A stretch of DNA of 64,000 bases, from positions 1 through 64,000 of the forward strand of contig JADGNE010000043.1 of assembly GCA_015234425.1 (NCBI GenBank), given 5' to 3'. Under the pieces are notes generated by a model that saw nothing but the letters and a program-made list of their open reading frames with translations, did not search any database and was not told the origin of the DNA. The position numbers were made by a program, and so were the translations under genes. Positions 55,748-63,503 of this stretch are shown piece after piece; position 1 is the stretch's first letter; the number at the start of each line of letters is the position of its first letter. Source of the DNA: Devosia sp. GTDB taxonomy: Bacteria; Pseudomonadota; Alphaproteobacteria; Rhizobiales; Devosiaceae.

Positions 55748-56341
55748 CTAACGGCCCGGTTGTATCGATTTGGACAGCTCTGCAATGTCGTCGGCAAACT
55801 TTTCGGCCGAGCGGTCCATGCCCTCGCTCCAGCTGGCGAAACGCTGCAGCAGGGGAAGGAAGACGTCGAGGTCCTCGGCGGACCAGCCGGAAAAGAAATC
55901 GCCCATCACCAGGAATTTGTAAGCCTGCACCGCCTGGACCAGGGCGCGCCCGCTCTCGGTCAGCTCGATAATGGTGCGCCGCGCATCAGCCTGGCTGACC
56001 GCGCGCCGGGCAAACCCGCGCTCCACCATTTCGCTCACCACCCGGCTGGCGCGCGAGGGGTCGATGCCCAGCCGTTCGGCCACGGTCGCGATCATTGTTT
56101 CGCCTTCGGTCTCGCCGAATTCCGGCTCTGGCCCCTCGATGGCGATCAGCACGTCAAGTTGCGCAAGGTCGATGCCGGCCTTGAGATCAATCAGCGCCTT
56201 GTGGCCCAGCTCACGCCGCATCGCGCGTCGCCGCCACTTCTGCAACACGGCGTCTACCGTCAGCACGACATCCGTCGTCTCAGGGCTGATCCCTGCCTTT
56301 TTGAGCAGGGCGTTGATCGCGCTCGCGTTCTTGTCAGGCAT
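55748..56341 (-). CDS. MarR family transcriptional regulator
   Basis: This 197-residue regulator has a winged helix at about residues 80-140. TVAERLGIDPSRASRVVSEMVERGFARRAVSQADARR holds the recognition helix and wing, and TIIELTESGRALVQ follows. Helices on both sides form the dimer interface. It is divergent from the DHA2 exporter at 56473, and an imperfect palindrome sits in the 131-base gap. The usual logic is repression of itself and the exporter, relieved by a small molecule; that is inference. Confidence 0.9.
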   Translation of the reverse strand: MPDKNASAINALLKKAGISPETTDVVLTVDAVLQKWRRRAMRRELGHKALIDLKAGIDLAQLDVLIAIEGPEPEFGETEGETMIATVAERLGIDPSRASRVVSEMVERGFARRAVSQADARRTIIELTESGRALVQAVQAYKFLVMGDFFSGWSAEDLDVFLPLLQRFASWSEGMDRSAEKFADDIAELSKSIQPGR

Positions 56342-56364
56342 CTCGGCCCCTGTTCAATGCTGGG

Positions 56365-56395
56365 AGCAATTGCATGCTGTTGACATGTAAATGCT
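56365..56395. promoter_or_regulatory. Candidate MarR operator over a -35 element
   Basis: AGCAATTGCATG (56365-56376) and CATGTAAATGCT (56384-56395) are inverted repeats matching at 10 of 12 positions with a 7-base spacer. The spacer and right arm contain TTGACA (56380-56385), a perfect -35 hexamer for the plus-strand exporter gene; a matching -10 is not clear. Confidence 0.6.
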
Positions 56396-56472
56396 ATGGG
56401 CACAAGTATGGTGCCGATCATTCTTTAGCAAGGGCCTGGTTGCTGGTAAGGCACCCGCCCGGGATTTGCCTT

Positions 56473-58062
56473 ATGTCCACGACTTCATCGCCTGTCGAGG
56501 CGGCGCCGGCCCAGTCCGTGCGCCTCATCATCGGCGCCATTGCCACCACCATCTTCCTTGCCTCCCTTGGTCAGACCATCGTTTCGGCCGCTCTGCCCAT
56601 TATTGTCGGTCAGCTTGGCGGCCTCGAGCACCTCACGTGGGTGGTCATCGCCTATCTGCTCAGTTCCACCGTGGTCGCGCCCATCTATGGAAAGCTCGGC
56701 GATCTCTACGGTCGCAAGATCGTGCTGCAGATCGCCATCGTGCTGTTCCTGATCGGCTCGGTGCTCTCGGCATCTGCCAATTCTATGACCTTCCTCATTG
56801 CCGCTCGCGCCATTCAGGGCCTTGGCGGTGGCGGACTTATGGTCATTGCGATGACCGTCGTCGCCGACGTCATTCCAGCCCGCCAGCGCGGCAAGGTGCA
56901 GGGCCTCTTCAGTGCCGTCTTCGGCGTATCGGCCATTGCCGGCCCGATCTTCGGCGGTTTCATCGTCGAGCATTTCTCCTGGCAGTGGATTTTTCTGCTC
57001 AATCTGCCGGTCGGCATCGTCGCCCTGATCGTCATCACCATGGTGCTCAAGCCAAAGGGTGAGCGCGTAAAGCGCTCTGTCGACTATCTCGGCTTCGTGC
57101 TGCTCTCGGCCAGCTTGACCGCGCTTGTGCTTGCCACGTCTCTTGGTGGCAGCACCTGGGCCTGGACCTCGCCACAGATCATCGGCCTCGCCGTCTTCGC
57201 GCTGACCGCTATCGCTGCCTTCCTCTACGTCGAGACAAAGGCCGCCGAGCCCGTCATGCCGCTGGTGCTTTTCCGCAATCAGACTTTTACGCTCTTTAAC
57301 GCCATCGGCTTTCTCGTCGGCATCGCCATGTTCGGCTCGATCACTTTCCTGCCGCTCTACCTGCAAATGGCCAAGGGCGTTTCACCCACTGCCTCGGCCC
57401 TGCAATTGGTGCCGATGATGGCGGGTATGATCGGCGCGTCCATGGCCTCCGGCTTCCTGATGACGCGAACGGGCCGATATCGTTTCCTGCCGCGCCTCTC
57501 CACCGCCATTCTCACGATCGGGCTGATCATGCTCGGTTTCATGCAGCTCGATACGCCGAGCTGGCAGGTGAGCATCTACATGCTGATGGTCGGCATGGGC
57601 ATTGGTCCGGTCAACAGCGTCAGCGTCACCGCCATTCAGAATGCGACGCCTGCGGCCATGGTCGGGGTTGCCACGGCCGGTGCCACGCTCTTCCGCCAGG
57701 TCGGTGGCTCCATCGGCATTTCGGTACTGGGTGCACTATTCGCATCCGGCCTCAGTTCCCGTATCGCCGACATCCTCCCGCCTGGCGCCGAGACATCAGG
57801 CGCATTCTCCCCCGCCATGCTTGAAGGCCTGCCCATCGATCTGCGCGATCAGGTGCTCGAAGCGCTGGCGTCGGCTCTCCATCCGGTGTTTTTCGTCGCT
57901 GCGGGTTCGGCCGCACTGGCGTTCATCCTGACGCTGCTGGTCGAGGAACTGCCTTTCGTTTCAGGATCGCGTGCTAAGGCCCACAAGATCGAGACCGATT
58001 CCGACGAAAACGCTCTTGCTGCAGCCACCGGCGCACCTGCTCCCGCTTCGCGCGTGGAGTGA
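56473..58062 (+). CDS. DHA2-type MFS drug exporter, 14 membrane segments
   Basis: This 529-residue exporter has the DHA2 signatures. The first helix has FLASLGQTIVSAALPIIVGQLGG, motif A is GKLGDLYGRKIVLQIAI and the motif C region is FGVSAIAGPIFGGFIVEHFSW. A central two-helix insertion gives 14 segments. A cytoplasmic tail ends in Ala/Pro-rich sequence. ATG 56473 was chosen because the membrane domain starts about 14 residues later; 56374 lies inside the operator/promoter. It diverges from a MarR gene, a common drug-efflux arrangement. Confidence 0.92.
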   Translation: MSTTSSPVEAAPAQSVRLIIGAIATTIFLASLGQTIVSAALPIIVGQLGGLEHLTWVVIAYLLSSTVVAPIYGKLGDLYGRKIVLQIAIVLFLIGSVLSASANSMTFLIAARAIQGLGGGGLMVIAMTVVADVIPARQRGKVQGLFSAVFGVSAIAGPIFGGFIVEHFSWQWIFLLNLPVGIVALIVITMVLKPKGERVKRSVDYLGFVLLSASLTALVLATSLGGSTWAWTSPQIIGLAVFALTAIAAFLYVETKAAEPVMPLVLFRNQTFTLFNAIGFLVGIAMFGSITFLPLYLQMAKGVSPTASALQLVPMMAGMIGASMASGFLMTRTGRYRFLPRLSTAILTIGLIMLGFMQLDTPSWQVSIYMLMVGMGIGPVNSVSVTAIQNATPAAMVGVATAGATLFRQVGGSIGISVLGALFASGLSSRIADILPPGAETSGAFSPAMLEGLPIDLRDQVLEALASALHPVFFVAAGSAALAFILTLLVEELPFVSGSRAKAHKIETDSDENALAAATGAPAPASRVE

Positions 58063-58095
58063 GCCGCGCCGAACAAACAACCTCGAACAGATGTC

Positions 58096-58122
58096 GGAGA
58101 GCGGGCTGCTCAGCCGCTCTCC
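58096..58122. terminator. Hairpin after the DHA2 exporter
   Basis: GGAGAGCGG (58096-58104) pairs with CCGCTCTCC (58114-58122) over a 9-base loop. No T run follows, so termination strength is doubtful. Confidence 0.5.
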
Positions 58123-58130
58123 ATGTCGCG

Positions 58131-58150
58131 CTATTGCAGTTTTGCAATAG
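58131..58150. promoter_or_regulatory. Perfect 8-4-8 inverted repeat, operator-like
   Basis: CTATTGCA-GTTT-TGCAATAG is a perfect palindrome 122 bases upstream of the membrane-protein start. The AT-rich arms and short spacer look more like a protein-binding site than an RNA hairpin. The regulator is unknown. Confidence 0.45.
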
Positions 58151-58164
58151 TGTCGGGCCTCGCC

Positions 58165-58193
58165 TTGGCTATGGCAGAATTGTGAATAGCCAA
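58165..58193. promoter_or_regulatory. Inverted repeat TTGGCTAT/ATAGCCAA
   Basis: Eight-base perfect arms (58165-58172 and 58186-58193) are separated by 13 bases, just after the palindrome at 58131-58150. It could be a binding site or a transcript hairpin. Confidence 0.35.
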
Positions 58194-58271
58194 ATCGGCC
58201 ATTACACCCTCTTTTAGGACATCAGCCGCCGAATAGCGTCATAGGCCCCGATTATTTCTGGAGACTGCAGA

Positions 58272-58880
58272 GTGCCCTTGCGTTGGCAGGAAGTGGCAAT
58301 GCCACTCATCGTGATTACCATCCTCATTGCCTTGAAATATGTGCCTGCCACGGCCCATCTTCCGCTGTCCCGCGCCGCTGGCGTGGTCGCCTTCGGCTAT
58401 GCCGCGTTCCTGGCGTTGCGCCTCGTCCAGCCTGAGGAGGCCGTCATGGTCGACGGCTGGTCCGAACTGCGACCCTCCATGGTCGAATATTTTGCCTGCT
58501 ACGGTGCTGCGGCCCTCGCGGCCGTCATTCTCTCCGCCATCGTCTTTATGGGCGGTTCCACCGATACGGCGCAGCTTGTCGCAGCCTATGCGGCGGTGGT
58601 GCTGCTCGCTGGTGGTGCGCTCGGCATCGGCCTTGCCGGCCTCTTCACCCGCGTGCGCTGGGATTTCAAGCGCGTCGAACACCGCAACGCCTTCGGCCGT
58701 CTCACTGAGATCGATTGGTCCGAAGTCCGTTCCGTCGCCCCCAATTGGCGCGGCATTACCATCTCCACCGGCGGCTGCGCCATCACCTTCTCTCAGTTCC
58801 ATGGCGGCGCCGCTGAACTCGCCAAACACGCCACCCAACGCGCCCGCCGCAACACGGCCAGTGCAGAAGTCGCCGCTTAG
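58272..58880 (+). CDS. Hypothetical membrane protein, 202 residues
   Basis: I do not recognise a named family. The protein has about four hydrophobic segments in the first 125 residues: MPLIVITILIALKYV, GVVAFGYAAFLALRLV, YGAAALAAVILSAIVFMGG and AAYAAVVLLAGGALGIGLAGL. A soluble C-terminal domain of about 75 residues follows (FKRVEHRNAFGRLTEIDWSEVRSV...GITISTGGCAITFSQFHGGAAEL). That domain resembles a short PH-like (bacterial PH/YcxB) fold by its strand pattern, which is inference. GTG 58272 is the longest start; ATG 58299 has GGAAG five bases upstream. Confidence 0.7.
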   Translation: MPLRWQEVAMPLIVITILIALKYVPATAHLPLSRAAGVVAFGYAAFLALRLVQPEEAVMVDGWSELRPSMVEYFACYGAAALAAVILSAIVFMGGSTDTAQLVAAYAAVVLLAGGALGIGLAGLFTRVRWDFKRVEHRNAFGRLTEIDWSEVRSVAPNWRGITISTGGCAITFSQFHGGAAELAKHATQRARRNTASAEVAA

Positions 58881-58924
58881 GCTAGTCCCGTCTTCCGCTT
58901 GAGTTGACCAACGGCTCCATCGTC

Positions 58925-59020
58925 ATCACCCGGCGTGTCCGGGTGATCCATCGGGAGCCCGGCCCAACAACCAACTCGATATGTTCCTCCCCCTACCAGG
59001 GGGAGGTTAGGTGGGGGTCT
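58925..59020. repeat. REP-like intergenic repeat with two palindromes
   Basis: ATCACCCGG-CGTGT-CCGGGTGAT (58925-58947) is followed by CCTCCCCCT-ACC-AGGGGGAGG (58986-59006) and then TTAGGTGGGGGTCTTCGCGA. Both stems are perfect. Short palindromes of this appearance are frequent dispersed repeats in alphaproteobacterial genomes. It lies between the membrane-protein gene and the molybdopterin oxidoreductase. Confidence 0.7.
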
Positions 59021-59105
59021 TCGCGAGGCCCCATCACGTTCAAGAATACCGCTCATCACCACAATGCGATTGTGACCGCGCCGCGCCTCCGCTAGCGTCG
59101 CAGCC

Positions 59106-61208
59106 ATGAACGACCTTACCCCGCTCCGCACCATCCGCTCCGTTTGTCCGCACGACTGTCCTTCGGTCTGTGCCCTCGATGTCGACATCCTGCCGGACGG
59201 CAAGGTCGGCCGGGTGCGCGGCGCCAAGGATGATCCCTATACGGCGGGTGTGATCTGCGAAAAGGTCGCCCGCTACGCCGAGCGCATTCACCATCCCGAG
59301 CGGCTTATGCATCCGTTGCGCCGTGCCGGCCCCAAGGGGGCAGGGCAGTGGCAGCAGATTTCATGGGATGAGGCCCTGGACGAAATCGCCGCCCGCTTCC
59401 TCGAAGTGGAAAAGACCCACGGCGCCGAATCCGTCTGGCCCTATTTCTATGCCGGGACCATGGGCCACGTGCACCGCGACGGTATCGAGCGACTGCGCGC
59501 GGTGCGAGGCTATTCACATCAATACGATACCATCTGCACCGGCTTGGCCTGGCCCGGCTATATCGCCGGTACCGGCCTACTTGGCGGGGTCAATCCCGAA
59601 CAGATGGCCGAAAGCGACTGCGTCGTGATCTGGGGCACCAATGCGGTGCACACCCAGGTCAATGTCATGACCCACGCGATGAAGGCCCGCAAAACGCGCG
59701 GCGCCAAGATCGTCGTCATCGACATCTATCACAATGCCACCATGCAGCAGGCTGATATGGGCCTGGTCCTGCGCCCCGGCACCGATGGCGCGCTGGCGGT
59801 CGCAACCATGCATGTCCTCCTGCGCGATGGCCTCGCCGATCGCGCCTATATGGAGCGCTACACCGATTTCTCGCCTGAGTTCGAGGCCCATCTCAAAACC
59901 CGCACACCAGAATGGGCGGCCGAGATCACCGGCCTCAGCGTCGCTGAGATCGAAGCCTTCGCTCATCTCGTCGGCACCACGCCGCGGAGCTTCTTCCGCC
60001 TCGGCTATGGCTTCTCGCGCCAGTCCAATGGCTCGACGGCCATGCATGCTGCGCTCTCCATTCCGGCGATGACCGGCGCCTGGCAGCACCGCGGCGGCGG
60101 CGCTTTTCATTCGAATTCCGGCACCTGGGGTCTCGACAAGTCCCGCCTCGAAGGCACGCATCTGCAAAAGGGCACACCCCGCCTTCTCGACATGTCCGAG
60201 ATCGGGCCCATCCTCACAGGCGACAAGAAGGCCCTCCAGGGCGGTGCCGCGGTCCACGCCATAATCGTTCAGAACACCAATCCGGCCTCCGTCGCGCCGA
60301 ACCAGAACCTCGTCCGCGAGGGGTTCCTGCGCGAGGATCTGTTCCTCGTCGTCCACGAGCAGTTCATGACCGAAACGGCCGAACTCGCCGACATCGTCCT
60401 GCCCGCGACCATGTTCCTCGAGCACAACGACTACTATACGCGCGGTGGCCACACGCGCATTCTCTATGGCCCCGCGATCCTCGAGAAGCCCGGCGAGGCC
60501 CGGTCCAACCACGAGTTTATCAACGCAATTGCCCAGCGCCTGGGCAGCGACGATCCCGTCTTCTCCACCACCGACCGTGCGGTCGTCAGTGAAACCTTCG
60601 CCCGGTCCGGCTTACCGTCGCTCGAAGAGGTTGAAAAGACCGGTTTTGTCGACAAGGAACGCCCCGACGAGGTCGCCCGCTTTGCCAATGGCTTCGGTTG
60701 GGCTGACGGACGGTATCGCTTCGAGCCCGATTGGGATGCAGTGTCACGTCTCAAAGGCTATCGCTGGGTCTGCGATCCCGCGATCATGCCGCGCTACGCC
60801 GATCATTGGGACATCACCGAAAAGCCCGACGCGGAGCATCCGTTCAAGCTCGCCACCAGCCCGGCGCGTGCCTTCCTCAATTCCTCCTTCAACCAGACCG
60901 CGGGCAGTCTCAAGCGTGAGGGCGAGCCCTCGGTCTTCATCCACCCGACTGATGCGATCCGACTCAATCTCGCCGATGGCGATGCCGTGACGGTCGGAAA
61001 CCGACGCGGGACGGTCGAGTTGACCCTACGCATCACCGATGTCGTTTCGACAGGCGTCCTCATCGCCGAAGGGCTTCACCGAAATTCCGCACATCGCGGT
61101 TTCAACGGTATCAATGTGCTAACCAACTCCACCCCTGCGCCACCGTTTGGCGGCGCAGTTTTTCACGATTGTACGGTGTGGATTCGTCCTTCCGATCAGG
61201 CGAAATAG
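59106..61208 (+). CDS. Molybdopterin-dependent oxidoreductase
   Basis: This 700-residue enzyme belongs to the DMSO-reductase superfamily. It has an N-terminal [4Fe-4S] site, Cys14, Cys18, Cys22 and Cys51 (CPHDCPSVC and VICEK). A molybdopterin-binding domain and a C-terminal dinucleotide-binding domain starting near HPFKLATSPARAFLNSSFNQT follow. There is no Tat or Sec signal, so it is cytoplasmic. No electron-transfer or membrane subunit is adjacent. The substrate cannot be read from sequence. It overlaps the convergent TauE-type gene by 13 bases. Confidence 0.9.
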   Translation: MNDLTPLRTIRSVCPHDCPSVCALDVDILPDGKVGRVRGAKDDPYTAGVICEKVARYAERIHHPERLMHPLRRAGPKGAGQWQQISWDEALDEIAARFLEVEKTHGAESVWPYFYAGTMGHVHRDGIERLRAVRGYSHQYDTICTGLAWPGYIAGTGLLGGVNPEQMAESDCVVIWGTNAVHTQVNVMTHAMKARKTRGAKIVVIDIYHNATMQQADMGLVLRPGTDGALAVATMHVLLRDGLADRAYMERYTDFSPEFEAHLKTRTPEWAAEITGLSVAEIEAFAHLVGTTPRSFFRLGYGFSRQSNGSTAMHAALSIPAMTGAWQHRGGGAFHSNSGTWGLDKSRLEGTHLQKGTPRLLDMSEIGPILTGDKKALQGGAAVHAIIVQNTNPASVAPNQNLVREGFLREDLFLVVHEQFMTETAELADIVLPATMFLEHNDYYTRGGHTRILYGPAILEKPGEARSNHEFINAIAQRLGSDDPVFSTTDRAVVSETFARSGLPSLEEVEKTGFVDKERPDEVARFANGFGWADGRYRFEPDWDAVSRLKGYRWVCDPAIMPRYADHWDITEKPDAEHPFKLATSPARAFLNSSFNQTAGSLKREGEPSVFIHPTDAIRLNLADGDAVTVGNRRGTVELTLRITDVVSTGVLIAEGLHRNSAHRGFNGINVLTNSTPAPPFGGAVFHDCTVWIRPSDQAK

Positions 61209-61963
61209 GCCGTCCAGAAGAAGTAAAGCGTCATCCCGATCCCGTAGAGGATGACGCCCATCCGGATCCAGTTGCTGGGGATGAATTTCGCAAGCCGGGC
61301 AGCAGCATAGCCACCGATCGTCACCCCTACCAAGGCGATCGAGCCATGGTAAAAGTCAATCGTTCCGCCAAGGGCGAAGCGGATCACCGCCACCAGCGCA
61401 ACCACCGAAGAAATATAGAGTTTCAGCCCGTTCATGGCGTGGATATCGGTCATCCCCGCCATCGCCAGAAACGCCAGCAGCAGGATGCCGAGCCCGGCAT
61501 TAAAGAACCCGCCATAGATGCAGACGGCGGCCAGCAAGCCCAGCAGCAGAACCGCGCCGAGCACTTTCATGCCCCGCCGTTCGCCCCCCCGTGCCTTGAT
61601 CGCCGAATTGATCTGATTTCCCAATACGAACAGCCCCACGGCAAACGCCATAAGCCACGGAACAACCTTGGAAAATTGCTCGTCGGAAACCACCAGCAAC
61701 AGCTCGGCTCCGACATAGCCAAAGAGCGCCGCAATCAGCCCGTAGCTGATCAGGCGGTCCTTGTAGGCCGCCATGGACTTCCAATAGCCCATCGCACCGC
61801 TGACATAGCCGGGCAGGGCAGCATAGGTATTGGAGGCATTCGCCAGCACCGGGGGCACGCCCGCGAACAGCAGCGCCGGAAACACAATAAACGATCCGCC
61901 CCCGGCGAGGGAATTGACGGCCCCGCCAATAAGCCCCGCCAGAAACAGCAGAATTTCAGTCAT
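61196..61963 (-). CDS. TauE/SafE family sulfite exporter-like permease
   Basis: This 255-residue membrane protein has seven or eight hydrophobic segments. It starts TEILLFLAGLIGGAVNSLAGGGSFIVFPALLFAGV, the family's first repeat with its Gly-rich AGGGSF motif. A second repeat is seen around GIILLA/LAGTIDFYHGSIALVGVTIGGYAAA. Members export sulfite, sulfoacetate or related anions; specificity is unknown. Its 3' end overlaps the oxidoreductase gene. Confidence 0.88.
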   Translation of the reverse strand: MTEILLFLAGLIGGAVNSLAGGGSFIVFPALLFAGVPPVLANASNTYAALPGYVSGAMGYWKSMAAYKDRLISYGLIAALFGYVGAELLLVVSDEQFSKVVPWLMAFAVGLFVLGNQINSAIKARGGERRGMKVLGAVLLLGLLAAVCIYGGFFNAGLGILLLAFLAMAGMTDIHAMNGLKLYISSVVALVAVIRFALGGTIDFYHGSIALVGVTIGGYAAARLAKFIPSNWIRMGVILYGIGMTLYFFWTAYFA

Positions 61964-62245
61964 ATCCTCGAACTCCTCCCCCGGGCAGACCGGGGTAGGC
62001 TTACGCTAGTCATGCCAGAGAGCCCAACACAATTGTTTGCTGGCCTCATCACCGCAAATGATGGCGCCTTGACAGAACAGCGATGGAGGATCATTTAGGC
62101 GATGGTTGCCGGCACCAGCCGCTCGCGGGACTTCTGTCCCAAGGTGAAGCCCGGCCCTATGAGAAACGCAGTCGTTTTCTCCGAGGCGCATCATGGCAAA
62201 GCGAGCTCCCATGGACCAGTCGCCTCTTCTCGGAGAGGATACGAC

Positions 62246-62686
62246 ATGACTTTTTCTCTGGATACCCCGTCTGCCCAGACCTTTAAGGCCGAAGCCAAAG
62301 CTCTTCGCGACGAGCGTAGTCGCTCCGGCGAACCCTTGTCTCATAGCGCCGCTCTTGAAGAGATCGCCAGGCGCCATGGGTTTAGAGACTGGAACACGGC
62401 GCGCGCCGCCGTGCCGGAACGGGTAATGGTGCCCTTCCAGGTCGGCATGCGGGTCAAGGGGCTCTATCTTGAGCGGCCCTTCAAGGGTCTCGTGATCGGC
62501 GTCCAGATGGCTGGTGACCAGCAGAGCTTTACCCTTACGGTAAAGTTCGATGACCCCATCAATGTCACGCCGGACTTCATGTTCGCCGCCTTGCGCCATC
62601 GCGTGACATCGACCGTCGATGTCCGCGGTATTTCGCTCGCTTTGCGCGGAAATGGAAAACCGCAAATGCAGGTCGAGCAGGAATAA
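62246..62686 (+). CDS. Glyoxalase_8-type (glyoxalase-related) small protein
   Basis: This 146-residue protein starts MTFSLDTPSAQTFKAEAKALRDERSRSGEPLSHSAALEEIARRHGFRDWNTARAA. That is the N-terminal signature of the glyoxalase-related domain family, where the SHSxALExIARxHGFRDWNT motif is strongly conserved. The remaining 80 residues are beta-rich (GMRVKGLYLERPFKGLVIGVQ) and less typical. Function is unknown. ATG 62246 is supported by GAGAGGAT upstream. The 282 bases before it contain no other gene I can see. Confidence 0.75.
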   Translation: MTFSLDTPSAQTFKAEAKALRDERSRSGEPLSHSAALEEIARRHGFRDWNTARAAVPERVMVPFQVGMRVKGLYLERPFKGLVIGVQMAGDQQSFTLTVKFDDPINVTPDFMFAALRHRVTSTVDVRGISLALRGNGKPQMQVEQE

Positions 62687-62700
62687 GTAGGATAACTGGG

Positions 62701-62731
62701 GCTGGAGAGGAGTTTATGCTTCTTCTCCAGC
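62701..62731 (+). terminator. Hairpin after the Glyoxalase_8 gene
   Basis: GCTGGAGAGGAG pairs with TTCTTCTCCAGC (10 Watson-Crick pairs plus wobbles) over TTTATGC. It is followed by ACCTTGTCTT, so it is a modest terminator. Confidence 0.6.
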
Positions 62732-62792
62732 ACCTTGTCTTACATCGGTGTTTGCCGATAGAATGCGTCCATCAATGAGAGGACGCCTTTCC

Positions 62793-63497
62793 ATGACCAC
62801 CCAGACCAAGCCCATCGAAGCATATTCCCTGCCGACGCCGAACGGCCAGAAGGTGCATATCATGCTCGAAGAGCTTGGTGTGCCATGGACTTACCACCGC
62901 ATCGACATCGGCAAGGGCGACCAGTTCACCCCGGAATTCCTCGCCATCTCACCCAACAACAAGATCCCGGCTATCGTTGACCCTGAGGGGCCGGGCGGTG
63001 AGCCAATCTCGATCTTTGAATCCGGCGCCATCCTCAAATATCTCGGCCTCAAATTCGGTCAGTTCTACCCCGCCGACCAGCGTGCCCAGGTCAAGGTCGA
63101 CGAATGGCTGTTCTGGCAGGTCGGCGGTTTTGGCCCAATGCTCGGCCAGAACAATCACTTCTCAGTCTATGCGCCCGAGAAGGTGCCCTACGCCATCAAG
63201 CGCTACAGCGATGAAACCCATCGTCTTTTCGGGGTGCTGAACAAGCAGCTTGCGGACAAGGACTATATCGCCGGCGATTACTCCATCGCCGACATCGCCT
63301 CCATCGGCTGGGCCCAGTCCTGGGAGCGCTACGGGATCACCCGCGAAGAATTCCCCCATGTCCACGCCTGGCTTGAACGCGTCGGCGCTCGCCCGGCGGT
63401 GCAGTCGGGACTGGCCTATGGCAAGGACATCCCGAACCACGACCTTGCCAATGACAAGAAAGCCCAGAAGATGCTCTTCAATCAGCGCGCGCGCTGA
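62793..63497 (+). CDS. Glutathione S-transferase family protein (YfcG/YghU-like)
   Basis: This 234-residue protein has an N-terminal thioredoxin-fold domain with PTPNGQKVHIMLEELGV, NNKIPAIVDPEG and the glutathione-binding ESGAILKYLG. A helical C-terminal domain contains GDYSIADIASIGWAQSWERYG. The TPNG in place of a catalytic Ser or Cys is typical of the YfcG/YghU (Nu-class) proteins, which act as disulfide-bond reductases with glutathione. ATG 62793 follows AGAGGACG; the longer frame to 62748 is less likely. Confidence 0.92.
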   Translation: MTTQTKPIEAYSLPTPNGQKVHIMLEELGVPWTYHRIDIGKGDQFTPEFLAISPNNKIPAIVDPEGPGGEPISIFESGAILKYLGLKFGQFYPADQRAQVKVDEWLFWQVGGFGPMLGQNNHFSVYAPEKVPYAIKRYSDETHRLFGVLNKQLADKDYIAGDYSIADIASIGWAQSWERYGITREEFPHVHAWLERVGARPAVQSGLAYGKDIPNHDLANDKKAQKMLFNQRAR

Positions 63498-63503
63498 TTT
63501 TCC

